Assembly (NCBI GenBank): GCA_030615435.1
Contig: JAUWZH010000147.1
Location: forward strand, 1 to 6,706
Direction: 5' to 3'
Source: Candidatus Brocadiaceae bacterium
GTDB lineage: Bacteria > Planctomycetota > Brocadiia > SM23-32
Length of the DNA: 6,706 nucleotides
The notes beneath the pieces were generated by a model. It had not been told where the DNA came from. It searched no databases and saw only the letters and a list, made by a program, of their open reading frames with translations. The position numbers and the translations under genes were made by a program. This document shows positions 1 through 6,021 of the stretch, in pieces; the stretch's first letter is position 1, and every line of letters begins with the position of its first letter.

Positions 1-39
1 AAAACCGACCGCAAGCAGAAAAAGAAGGCACCCCGGTAG
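1..39 (+). CDS. 3' end of an upstream gene (partial), lysine-rich C-terminal tail
   Basis: Reading frame 1 is open from the first base and ends in TAG at 37-39, giving only KTDRKQKKKAPR. The basic, lysine-rich composition is typical of a charged C-terminal tail. The position also fits: it would converge on the minus-strand operon that ends at 309. With 12 residues no function can be assigned, and a chance open stretch of this length cannot be excluded. Sequence to the left of the window would decide. Confidence 0.35.
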   Translation, partial: KTDRKQKKKAPR

Positions 40-102
40 AATATGGGCGGTGGCCACGGGGGAGCCGCAGCGGGTATCCGCAGCTCATGGCTGGCTATTG
101 AC

Positions 103-118
103 GGCCAGAGGGCTGGCC
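103..118. terminator. Perfect hairpin in the convergent intergenic region; possible bidirectional terminator
   Basis: GGCCAG (103-108), loop AGGG (109-112) and CTGGCC (113-118) form a perfect 6-bp GC-rich stem with a four-base loop. It sits between the presumed end of a plus-strand gene (39) and the end of the minus-strand operon (309), where a terminator for both would be expected. Neither strand has a T-run after the stem, so it is not a classical intrinsic terminator, and chance in GC-rich DNA is possible. Nothing else in 40-308 looks like a gene. Confidence 0.3.
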
Positions 119-308
119 ATTACCGTCACGGACTTAAGGTCAGGTATACACCGACCAGGAGAGGGTGTCGGAAGCGCGACTACAAGGGGAGGAAACGATA
201 CTGCGGAAGGGGAGAATGCAGAAAAGACGAACCTGGCTTCAGCTCAAGGTGAGTGGGCTCTTTCATGCGGCGAAGGCACACGCATATCATACACGCCTGC
301 CCATTGAA

Positions 309-1367
309 TCAGATACTGATGTCCGATGGAACGGGAGTGTCGCTCAGCTTATACTTCCCTCTGGCAATGCTCGACACTTCAGACACGAGAACATTCGCTA
401 TTGTTGCCCCGAGTTCTCTTATGGACTGCAACGAGAAGTATTCCAGCGCCGGGGCGTCGAACGCAAGCGAGGCGCTCTCCAGGATGCTGCATACCCATCC
501 GGCGCGCCCAACCGGGCGCACGCGTCCGAGTTCGGGGACTCTGCTACGCAGCCACCCCTGGACCGACTTGCGTGTGCTCTCATCCAGACCATCCAACAGC
601 CGCAGGGTTTTGAGGCAAGCACAGACGCATTCAGCATGATTATTCTTCAACGCCTCATAGAGCTTGGAAACTGTCCATTGCCTGCAGCGTTCGCGCATTT
701 CCAGCGGCAATACTTCCCCCAGGAGGTCTGTTGATGCCACGGCGAACAGGGTATCCTCCCACCTGGGTCTTGCCCCGTAGGGGCTTGCGAAGCAGCCATC
801 GTTGCAGTAGCAGCCACCTATCCACGCCACGTGCCGGGCTTTTGCGTTCTTCGGCTCAAGGCCGCACTTGCGTATGCCCGCCAGAGCGTAGTTGGTGGCC
901 GAAAGCCTGGACGAACTGCCAGGCCATATTCCAAACCCACCCGCCTCGTTCTCGCATTCCAGAAGCCAGCGGCCAGCCGCGGGAGGCCACCCTTCTTCGG
1001 GGGTTAGGAGTTCTCTCACGGTCATCAGTTGATAGACGTCCTCGACTGTCAAAGTACCCGAATGCCAGCCGACGTGAAGACTAACCGCGCTGGGAAGCCG
1101 GGCATCTATTCCCGAATCGGACGGTTGTCGTCCCAGCATGCTGATAGCTCTTGCGACATCAAAGAGGAGCTGACGTTTGTGCGGAACGATATGTCTTCTC
1201 GGCATGAGGGCAATCGCGGCCAGTCCAACGCCGACCAAGCCGAGGCCTGCCCCTAACACGAGCAAGGGTTCGGGGCGCGGCCAGAGCATCTTGAAGGCCA
1301 ACCAGACTGCCAAGCCGCATCCTATAAGACCTGCACTAAAGGCAGCCGCCATGACCACCGATAGCAT
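309..1367 (-). CDS. Membrane-anchored prenyltransferase/squalene-cyclase-like repeat protein (alpha/alpha toroid)
   Basis: A 352-residue protein with two N-terminal hydrophobic helices (about residues 2-25 and 34-55), then a soluble helical domain. Two repeats resemble the protein prenyltransferase beta-subunit/terpene cyclase repeat: residues ~131-170 (WLLECENEAGGFGIWPG followed by TNYALAGIRKCG) and ~181-220 (NDGCF followed by WEDTLFAVAS). The GGFG/DGxF turn followed by a T/S-x-Y/F-A-L helix is the family hallmark. The rest, to residue 352, is helical and only weakly repeat-like. No complete D-x-C...H zinc site of farnesyl/geranylgeranyl transferases is evident, although cysteines cluster at 186, 188 and 192. 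Enzymatic activity is therefore doubtful, and a binding or scaffold role is as likely. I chose the ATG at 1365-1367 because GAGGTGG lies just before it. A TTG at 1386-1388 in the same frame would add seven residues. The start lies inside the end of the protease gene (46-bp overlap), which suggests translational coupling. It is the last gene of the cluster and stops with TGA. Confidence 0.75.
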   Translation of the reverse strand: MLSVVMAAAFSAGLIGCGLAVWLAFKMLWPRPEPLLVLGAGLGLVGVGLAAIALMPRRHIVPHKRQLLFDVARAISMLGRQPSDSGIDARLPSAVSLHVGWHSGTLTVEDVYQLMTVRELLTPEEGWPPAAGRWLLECENEAGGFGIWPGSSSRLSATNYALAGIRKCGLEPKNAKARHVAWIGGCYCNDGCFASPYGARPRWEDTLFAVASTDLLGEVLPLEMRERCRQWTVSKLYEALKNNHAECVCACLKTLRLLDGLDESTRKSVQGWLRSRVPELGRVRPVGRAGWVCSILESASLAFDAPALEYFSLQSIRELGATIANVLVSEVSSIARGKYKLSDTPVPSDISI

Positions 1368-2515
1368 GAGCCCCCACCTCGCCGCCAACTCTTGCCCTCA
1401 ACCTTCAGAACGAGGGGGCCTTCCAAGAGCCACCACTCATCCTCAAACGAGATTCGCCCGCGCGAGAAGATCAAGGTTGTCAGGATGCCTGCCAGCGTGC
1501 CGATGAGTCCGGCTGCTCCTGCTGGGCTTTGCCGGACGACGAGGATCAAACTTGCAGAAAAGGTGAGCAGAATAGGCAGGACCGCCGGGAAAGCAGCTCC
1601 GGCAAGCTTGGCCAAACTCTTGAAGTCGCGGGGTGAGAACCAACGGTTAACTTCCCACAAGAAGGCCTGGACAAGTCCAAAGGCGAAGCTCACGAGTGTG
1701 GCACACAGGAGCATAATCACCCCAACAATCCACGAAAAGGGAATGTCGGCGAGCACCCCCACACCAGGCACAAGAAAAGTCAGCGCTAGGCAACCGCCGG
1801 CTAATGCTGCGAAATGTCCGCAAGCCAGGTCCGCAAACACGCGGCGCACAGGCATGCTCTGTCCTGTGGCCCAGAACGGCAGGACGATAACACAAGACAG
1901 ATACCCTGCGACGAGCAATCCAGTGGGGATGAACCAGGAAGCTGGGGCATCCATGACGTCGAGTCGGTCGTCTATCCCCAGGACTATGTGACTCCACGTC
2001 ACGCCGCTCATGATCAGCACAACTAGAAACGTTCCGGCTGACATACCGAGGAAGAAATTTGGCTCGAAATCTCTCGTGCTCCGACGTCGTGGGCGGGTGT
2101 CAACTTTTCGTTGTTTGGCCGGGTCCGGTTCGCCTGGCATCATCCTGCGTTTCAAGTATGCGTACGAGTAGACACTAAGCAGGACATTCCACAAGCGAGC
2201 ATTCTGGCCGAAAAGAGCCTTATCTTCAAGATAGGAGAGTGTCCTGTCCCAGGCACGCCGGTTTCCGGAGTTACCACTGCGTATGTGCAAGCGAGACGAA
2301 TGAGGAAGGCCGACACTGAACAAGCTATGAGCTTTCGTGAGTTCTTTCTCGGGAACGTATCTCCGGGTCAAGTCGTCGGCAAGTTCCTCGCGGCGCCGGC
2401 ATACGACCGAGAACATGACGGCAAGCACTGCTGAAGCCCCCAGGTGGATGCCCACTGCAGATGCTGCCAATTGCCAGCTTATGGCGCCTGTGCAAGTGCC
2501 GCCAACAAGGAGCAC
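1322..2515 (-). CDS. C-terminal part of the HtpX-like membrane metalloprotease, downstream of an in-frame TGA
   Basis: This open frame is exactly in phase with the gene piece at 2531-3130. The two are separated only by TGA (2531-2533) and five sense codons before the GTG at 2513-2515. Residues ~1-38 (from the GTG) form hydrophobic helices, followed at 40-48 by RRREELADD, the usual context of the third zinc ligand (Glu) in M48/M56 gluzincin proteases. A charged, presumably cytosolic stretch (~49-150) follows, then about six predicted transmembrane helices between ~155 and ~370. The tail is rich in W, R and G. The GTG is only the first possible start codon: I see no Shine-Dalgarno sequence, and it lies in a hairpin. 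Independent translation is therefore doubtful, and the piece most likely belongs to one 602-codon protein (1322-3130). Alone it lacks HExxH and cannot be an active protease. It stops with TAG at 1322-1324, inside the next gene's start region. Confidence 0.7.
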   Translation of the reverse strand: MLLVGGTCTGAISWQLAASAVGIHLGASAVLAVMFSVVCRRREELADDLTRRYVPEKELTKAHSLFSVGLPHSSRLHIRSGNSGNRRAWDRTLSYLEDKALFGQNARLWNVLLSVYSYAYLKRRMMPGEPDPAKQRKVDTRPRRRSTRDFEPNFFLGMSAGTFLVVLIMSGVTWSHIVLGIDDRLDVMDAPASWFIPTGLLVAGYLSCVIVLPFWATGQSMPVRRVFADLACGHFAALAGGCLALTFLVPGVGVLADIPFSWIVGVIMLLCATLVSFAFGLVQAFLWEVNRWFSPRDFKSLAKLAGAAFPAVLPILLTFSASLILVVRQSPAGAAGLIGTLAGILTTLIFSRGRISFEDEWWLLEGPLVLKVEGKSWRRGGGSCYRWSWRLPLVQVL

Positions 2516-2520
2516 GGCAC
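2496..2520 (-). repeat. Stem-loop starting 10 nt after the in-frame TGA
   Basis: On the minus strand GTGCCG (2520-2515), a 13-nt loop (2514-2502) and CGGCAC (2501-2496) form a perfect 6-bp stem. A second, outer stem can pair GGCGC (2530-2526) with GCGCC (2487-2483). The placement just after a TGA resembles a bacterial SECIS element, and the loop begins TG. GC-rich coding DNA forms such stems often, and no selenoprotein of this family is known to me. Confidence 0.4.
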
Positions 2521-2530
2521 CGGCTGCGCC

Positions 2531-2533
2531 TCA
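2531..2533 (-). other. In-frame TGA splitting the protease gene
   Basis: On the minus strand the codons read TGG TGG TGA GGC GCA, that is W198 W199 stop G201 A202. Reading continues in the same frame for 402 sense codons to the TAG at 1322-1324, and the downstream part has the family-specific Glu motif. One base change (TGG or CGA to TGA) is enough to explain it. Other genes here use TGA as a normal stop (309-311, 3901-3903), so global reassignment is unlikely. Confidence 0.85.
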
Positions 2534-3130
2534 CCACCAGGCGCCGCGCAAGAACGCGAAGGCCCATGTAGTGAAGCCAACGTCCCCGTTGAACGCATGA
2601 GCCAGCTCGTGAACGATGGCCGCAGTCCTTGGCCCCGAACGCTTGTCACGCCAATATTCTGGAACGACAACCGTCGGGTGACCGCTTTGGCGGCCGAAAA
2701 CAAAGGGCGCGCTGGCAAGGCGAGAGATAGCGAACTGAGGCCTTACCGTCTCAAAATACGCGCTGAGATCCTTGATCCACGCGGGCACTGAAGAAGGAGG
2801 GACTCTTTGAACCGACCATAATCTGCCAACCTTCCGTGGAGCGTAAAAGTAGTTCCAGGCCATCCTCGCCGGGAGACCAAACATGAAGAGAATCACAGTA
2901 CCTTGGCCGACAGTGAGAGACCTGGTAGCCATGGAGGTCGTAATCCATAAGGCACCCAACAAGAGGGCCAGGATGCAGGTCAGCAGGACGTTGGTTACGG
3001 AAGCAAGGAGGAGCAGCCTGTCGCGGTCGCGGTCTGTAAGAACATGATACGCTCGTCGCGCCGCCCATAGCCAGAAGGCGACCAGAATAGTCAGGCTACC
3101 GAAGCCGATGACTACACTCTGCCATGTCAT
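2531..3130 (-). CDS. N-terminal part of an HtpX-like (M48/M56-type) membrane zinc metalloprotease, ended by an in-frame TGA
   Basis: A 199-residue reading frame from ATG (3128-3130) to TGA (2531-2533). Hydrophobic helices lie at about residues 6-25, 38-60 and 72-90. A soluble stretch (~95-165) contains SAPFVFG (140-146) and TVVVPEYW (153-160), resembling the segment before the active site of M56/M48 proteases. The active-site motif VHELAHAFNGD covers 173-183: H174 and H178 bind zinc and E175 is the catalytic base. The frame stops 21 codons after the second His, before the Glu ligand, so this piece alone would be inactive. The ligand context (RRREELADD) lies 48-54 codons beyond the TGA in the same frame. 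The gene follows the anti-sigma stop by 24 bp and lacks a strong Shine-Dalgarno sequence, suggesting coupled translation. The family assignment is confident at the level of membrane gluzincin; M48 (HtpX) fits better than M56 (BlaR1) because hydrophobic helices separate HExxH from the Glu. Likely role, by context: cleavage of a membrane or membrane-associated substrate in sigma-factor signalling. Confidence 0.8.
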   Translation of the reverse strand: MTWQSVVIGFGSLTILVAFWLWAARRAYHVLTDRDRDRLLLLASVTNVLLTCILALLLGALWITTSMATRSLTVGQGTVILFMFGLPARMAWNYFYAPRKVGRLWSVQRVPPSSVPAWIKDLSAYFETVRPQFAISRLASAPFVFGRQSGHPTVVVPEYWRDKRSGPRTAAIVHELAHAFNGDVGFTTWAFAFLRGAWW

Positions 3131-3154
3131 CAGGGTTAGGGACCCACGGTAAGG

Positions 3155-3904
3155 CTAAAGCATAGCATTCGGCAGCAGCTCACTGAGCCGACCAGCTAAC
3201 TCGGCCCCTGCGCCAAACCGCCTCGCCAGATGTCCAACTCGCTGTCGCAATACTCCGGGGTCTTTCTCAAGTTTCCCAAGTGCCGTTTCAGCAGTTGCTG
3301 CAAGCGCTGTCATCGCAATCACGGCGGCTGCCCTGGTTGAGGGTGGGAGGCTGGTGGCGAACCCGAGGGCCCCAACCAATTGGCCTCTCTCCTCGAGGGA
3401 AGGCCATTCGCATTCAAAGGACTCATCCTCTCCCAGGCTCTCAAAGAAAGCCTCTGCTTGCGGCCACACTTGCTCGAAAAGGCCCGGATAATCAGGCAGC
3501 AGCCGCTCAAGGGCTCTCTGCGTCACGTCAGCAGCATTCTTCTCTATCTGAGCCATTCGAAAAAGATGATACTCTCTTCTGCTCAGTTTCTCTCGTTCTT
3601 CCTCAGACGCCTCAAAAAGAGAAATAAGAAAACTGCACGACCTGCACCGGGCCACGTGGGAGGCCACCCGTGCTTGGGTTTCAGCGGAGGCAGCGTGGCT
3701 GGCGTAATCGGCCATCTCCTGGCCACTCGGGCAGGCCTCTTCAGCCGAGGCAGTCGCCAATACCGCATATGTCGTCACAAGCTCTCTCAAGGTCTCCCGA
3801 CATGTTTCGCAGCTCTTCACATGCTCAATCACCCGTGCACGTTCATCAGCCTCAAGTTCGTTGAGCACGAGCTCGTGCAGCATCTCATTCGTCGGGCAGT
3901 TCAT
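3155..3904 (-). CDS. Anti-sigma factor with two tandem zinc-finger (ZAS/zf-HC2-like) modules
   Basis: A 249-residue protein. Residues 3-35 and 58-90 each show the anti-sigma zinc motif C-x24-H-x3-C-x2-C: C3, H28, C32, C35 and C58, H83, C87, C90. The spacing is identical and the period is 55 residues, pointing to an internal duplication. In this family the Cys/His module binds zinc and clamps the partner ECF sigma factor between regions 2 and 4. The remaining ~150 residues are helical and charged, with an Ala/Leu-rich stretch near ~185-210 that includes acidic residues and does not look like a transmembrane helix. The protein is therefore probably cytosolic, unlike many anti-sigma factors. Its ATG (3902-3904) overlaps the sigma stop TGA (ATGA), and AAGGAA lies 5 nt upstream, so the pair is translated together. 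Its partner is almost certainly the sigma factor just upstream. What releases the sigma is unknown; the protease encoded next is a candidate. Confidence 0.85.
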   Translation of the reverse strand: MNCPTNEMLHELVLNELEADERARVIEHVKSCETCRETLRELVTTYAVLATASAEEACPSGQEMADYASHAASAETQARVASHVARCRSCSFLISLFEASEEEREKLSRREYHLFRMAQIEKNAADVTQRALERLLPDYPGLFEQVWPQAEAFFESLGEDESFECEWPSLEERGQLVGALGFATSLPPSTRAAAVIAMTALAATAETALGKLEKDPGVLRQRVGHLARRFGAGAELAGRLSELLPNAML

Positions 3905-4563
3905 CGGTTTCCTTTCCCTCGCCGTGTGCAGAGATAGAACAGCTCGGGGTAGCGGCGTTTCAGGAACCGCTTGGCTCGCTCAATGTTCTCGTATCGCTTT
4001 TCCCGGCAAGCCCGCGCGTGTCTTCCCAGTTCTCTTCCGATATCCGCGTAAGACCACCCATCAATGCGCAACTCTACTACTCGCCGCGAGTCCTCGCTGT
4101 CCCGGGCCAAGGCCTCCCGCGCAATCACCGAGAGTTCTTGTGTGATAAGGCAGTCAAGGGGAGATCCCTCCCTGTCGTCAGGCAGAAAGATCTCCAATAG
4201 CTCCTGAGTTGATTCAGTGACCCTTTCCCGCCCCTTCGACCTATACTCATGTAGAAACTCGGAACGCACAAACATGATGAGCCAAACAGGCTTTCTCCAC
4301 TTGGCGACCGCCATGTTGACTGCGTCCGTAGCCAACTCATCGAATGCCCCGGCGGCAAGGAGGAAGGAGTAGCTACTTGTCACCATGACCTTTCGCAAAT
4401 AGGGTTTGCAGCTCTCCACCAGAAGTTCGCGCAGCTCGCTGTTCTCACCGCGAATTATCCTTTCTGCAATCGCCTCCACATCCTCGGGTTCGATGGTTCG
4501 CACTTGCCAGGGCCACTCGGCTTCGTGAAGGTGCCAGTACGGGCCTTCCCTCAGTAAGAACAC
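3901..4563 (-). CDS. ECF-like sigma factor of RNA polymerase
   Basis: Up to 220 residues, encoding a small sigma-70-family factor that would direct RNA polymerase to a specific promoter set. Region 2 spans about residues 44-112: an initial helix LRELLVESCKPYLRKV, then FDELATDAVNMAVAKW and FLHEYRSKGRER, matching the core-binding and -10-recognition helices. Region 4 spans ~145-205: SEDSRRVVELRIDGWSYADI followed by GRELGRHARACREKRYENI, the helix-turn-helix for the -35 element. No region 3 or extra C-terminal domain is present, as expected for ECF factors. The match is recognisable but divergent. The start is uncertain: GTG at 4561-4563 has no good Shine-Dalgarno sequence, and an in-frame GTG at 4501-4503 (residue 21) would begin closer to the conserved part. 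The gene is first in the cluster, overlaps the anti-sigma gene by ATGA, and lies ~52 nt after the predicted transcription start. Confidence 0.82.
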   Translation of the reverse strand: MFLLREGPYWHLHEAEWPWQVRTIEPEDVEAIAERIIRGENSELRELLVESCKPYLRKVMVTSSYSFLLAAGAFDELATDAVNMAVAKWRKPVWLIMFVRSEFLHEYRSKGRERVTESTQELLEIFLPDDREGSPLDCLITQELSVIAREALARDSEDSRRVVELRIDGWSYADIGRELGRHARACREKRYENIERAKRFLKRRYPELFYLCTRRGKGNR

Positions 4564-4598
4564 CCGCAGGAAAGCGCAGGCAACCGGAAGACTCCTCT
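4551..4598 (-). promoter_or_regulatory. Strong ribosome binding site followed by a TTG mini-ORF in the sigma leader
   Basis: The leader contains AGAGGAGT (4598-4591). The core AGGAG is 8 nt from a TTG (4583-4581), which opens a 10-codon frame (MPALSCGCSY) ending in TGA at 4553-4551, just past the sigma GTG at 4563-4561. This is the best Shine-Dalgarno site in the leader, yet it is ~30 nt from the sigma GTG and out of frame with it. It could be a leader peptide coupled to sigma translation, or a sign that the sigma 5' end is misread. Confidence 0.3.
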
Positions 4599-4621
4599 TA
4601 TTTCAGACTGCTCGTGCCGGC

Positions 4622-4650
4622 AATATAGCCGTTGTCAAGAAGGGTGTCAA
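4622..4650 (-). promoter_or_regulatory. Near-consensus sigma-70 promoter of the sigma/anti-sigma/protease cluster
   Basis: On the minus strand TTGACA (4650-4645) is followed after exactly 17 bp by TATATT (4627-4622), a perfect -35 and a 5-of-6 -10 element. Transcription would start near 4615, giving a leader of ~50 nt before the GTG at 4563. A second TTGACA (4638-4633) lies in the spacer, 12 bp from the first, forming a direct repeat that could be an operator. The cluster therefore appears to be read by the housekeeping sigma factor. Confidence 0.7.
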
Positions 4651-4724
4651 CGTCTGCGGAACAAGAGATGGTGGAGTTTATGCGTGGAACCAGGAGTGTC
4701 TTCATCCCCCTCCCTGACCGGTAG

Positions 4725-4738
4725 TCACTTCGGAGTGA
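4725..4738. repeat. Small perfect inverted repeat with a tetraloop
   Basis: TCACT (4725-4729), loop TCGG and AGTGA (4734-4738). The stem can be lengthened by a G-U and an A-U pair. It lies ~75 bp upstream of the -35 box of the sigma promoter, so an operator or RNA hairpin is possible, but it is short enough to be chance. Confidence 0.3.
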
Positions 4739-4859
4739 TTGGAAAAGCTTATAAAGCGGCCATGGGTAGAAAGAGCCGAGGGAAAACACGACGATCGATC
4801 TACTCGGCGGTGCGCTTGCGTGTATCGGTTCGTTCACCGGTTCTGGAACGTGTAGACAG

Positions 4860-4877
4860 GCCGATAGTCTCATCGGC
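4860..4877. repeat. Perfect 6-bp inverted repeat
   Basis: GCCGAT (4860-4865), loop AGTCTC and ATCGGC (4872-4877). There is no T-run on either side, so it is not a standard terminator. Its function is unknown; a protein-binding palindrome or part of a structured RNA would be possible. Confidence 0.3.
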
Positions 4878-5352
4878 TCATCTGACGCGTAAACTGCGGT
4901 CTCTTTACCCAGGCTGCCTGATCCATAGGTCTGGTGACCGATAATGCCAGGTCAGGGTTCTGGTGGGCACAACACAATATGTGCCAGGAGCGGGGGGCTC
5001 ATAGGCAAGAAGAACATGCCTTCTCGCGCGTTTCCAGGCTATTCAGAAGGGTTCTTGGGGCAGAGCGGGCGTTTCTATCGACAGACCGAGAATACAGCCC
5101 AGAAACGCAGGAAAAGCGCATCAGTTCCGTTCAGGACAGTTCATTGAAGCTGGATAGGTATGTTCTTCGGTGAGGCGAATTCCTGACAGGGTGCATCCGG
5201 CTTCATCTCTCAGCAGCCTCAGGCACAGAAAAAGCGCCGGCGGTCTGTTACCCGGCCTGGGGGCTGCGTTTCTGCCAGTTGCCATGACGTCTGTGCATCC
5301 CAAACGCAAAACACTGGACAGCGCTGCAAGTGAAAGCATGGTCTTCACTGTC

Positions 5353-5369
5353 CCACCGCCATGAGGTGG
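5353..5369 (-). terminator. Hairpin downstream of the membrane-protein gene; weak terminator candidate
   Basis: On the minus strand CCACC (5369-5365), a 7-nt loop and GGTGG (5357-5353) form a 5-bp stem 35 bp after the stop at 5404-5406. Its position suits a terminator, but no T-run follows, so support is slight. Confidence 0.25.
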
Positions 5370-5403
5370 TCCGTTCTCCAGCGAGTCCGCGTAGTGGTAA
5401 TGC

Positions 5404-6021
5404 CTACGCCTTGACGACCAGGCGACGTAGCTTCCAAAATACCCGCACGATCACCCGACCCACGCCCATGCCAGTGTACTCGCCGGGGTATGAATCAAGC
5501 GTCAGCGAGTGCGTGGTGACCGACAGGTCGAAGTCTGGCGCCATGACACGCACCCATACTCCGGTGCGCTCGTACTGCGTTTCGGCTTCCGCGATGCGCT
5601 TGGTGAGCCACGGCGAGAACTCCCCGGCCACACGCACCAGCGCCCGACGACCCTCCGCGTTGCGCGACTTGACCGTGCAGCACATGCCGGGGGTGCTCTG
5701 CCACAGGTTTCGGGTCAGCTCAATCTCGCCGCCATTCTCCGGATGCACGTAGAGCCGCTCGGCCCAGCGGCCTTTGCCCCGGCTGCGCAGGACGTAGCCC
5801 TCGATGCCATCGTCCGCGCCGGAGTCCTCCCACACATAGCCCTGCGCCTCGAGCAGGCGCTCGTAGACGCCAATTTGCAGAGGATCGTGCCGCCACGACA
5901 GCCGGACAGCGAGCCAGACGAGAACCATGCTCAGCAGAAGCATGCCTATGCAGAGCGCGCCGCATGTGATGATACGCGTTCTTTGACTCTGGGGTCCCGA
6001 GGGTTTCGCCTCTTCGCTCAT
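5404..6021 (-). CDS. Single-pass membrane protein of unknown function
   Basis: A 205-residue protein. A short polar N-terminus (1-14) with basic residues near 14-16 precedes one strong transmembrane helix (~17-39). The remaining ~160 residues would lie outside the cytoplasm by the positive-inside rule. They begin with IGVYERLLEAQGYVWE (about 50-65), alternate strands and helices, and include two adjacent cysteines (CC, in the GMCCTV stretch). The C-terminus is basic (WKLRRLVVKA). I recognise no family. The start ATG (6019-6021) has GGAGAGG about 5 nt upstream, which is a good ribosome binding site. Codons are clearly GC-rich in the third position, which explains the long shadow frame on the opposite strand. 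The gene is divergent from the plus-strand gene at 6295 and is not obviously linked to the sigma cluster, from which ~790 bp separate it. Confidence 0.75.
   Translation of the reverse strand: MSEEAKPSGPQSQRTRIITCGALCIGMLLLSMVLVWLAVRLSWRHDPLQIGVYERLLEAQGYVWEDSGADDGIEGYVLRSRGKGRWAERLYVHPENGGEIELTRNLWQSTPGMCCTVKSRNAEGRRALVRVAGEFSPWLTKRIAEAETQYERTGVWVRVMAPDFDLSVTTHSLTLDSYPGEYTGMGVGRVIVRVFWKLRRLVVKA

Larger units (their letters stand above)
4616..5403. other. Long intergenic region without a convincing gene
   Basis: About 790 bp separate the predicted transcription start of the sigma cluster from the stop of the membrane-protein gene at 5404. Several short open frames exist on both strands, for example 4598-4873 minus and 4934-5173 plus. 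None has a recognisable domain or a sound combination of start and ribosome binding site, and their composition is Arg/Ser-rich as in non-coding frames. The region holds perfect small inverted repeats at 4725-4738 and 4860-4877 and a hairpin at 5353-5369. It may contain a decayed gene, regulatory sites or a small RNA; I see no specific evidence for one of these. Confidence 0.6.

Noticed and set aside
1322..3130. Global reassignment of TGA to a sense codon
   Set aside because: TGA ends the sigma gene (in an ATGA overlap) and the toroid gene, and also fits the sizes of these families, so TGA is a normal stop in this genome.
4598..4873. Minus-strand frame of 91 codons, with an inner 35-codon frame from ATG 4705 preceded by GGGAGG
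   Set aside because: The near-consensus promoter of the sigma cluster lies inside its 3' end, and the composition is not gene-like. The inner frame has AT-richer third positions and no known match.
4934..5173. Plus-strand frame of 79 codons starting with GTG
   Set aside because: It looks mildly protein-like but has no clear Shine-Dalgarno sequence, no domain, and rests in a region with no other coding signal.
5121..5348. Minus-strand frame with a signal-peptide-like start (MLSLAALSSVLRLGC)
   Set aside because: The cysteine context (R-L-G-C) does not fit a lipobox, the rest is Arg/Pro-rich without structure, and no good ribosome binding site is present.
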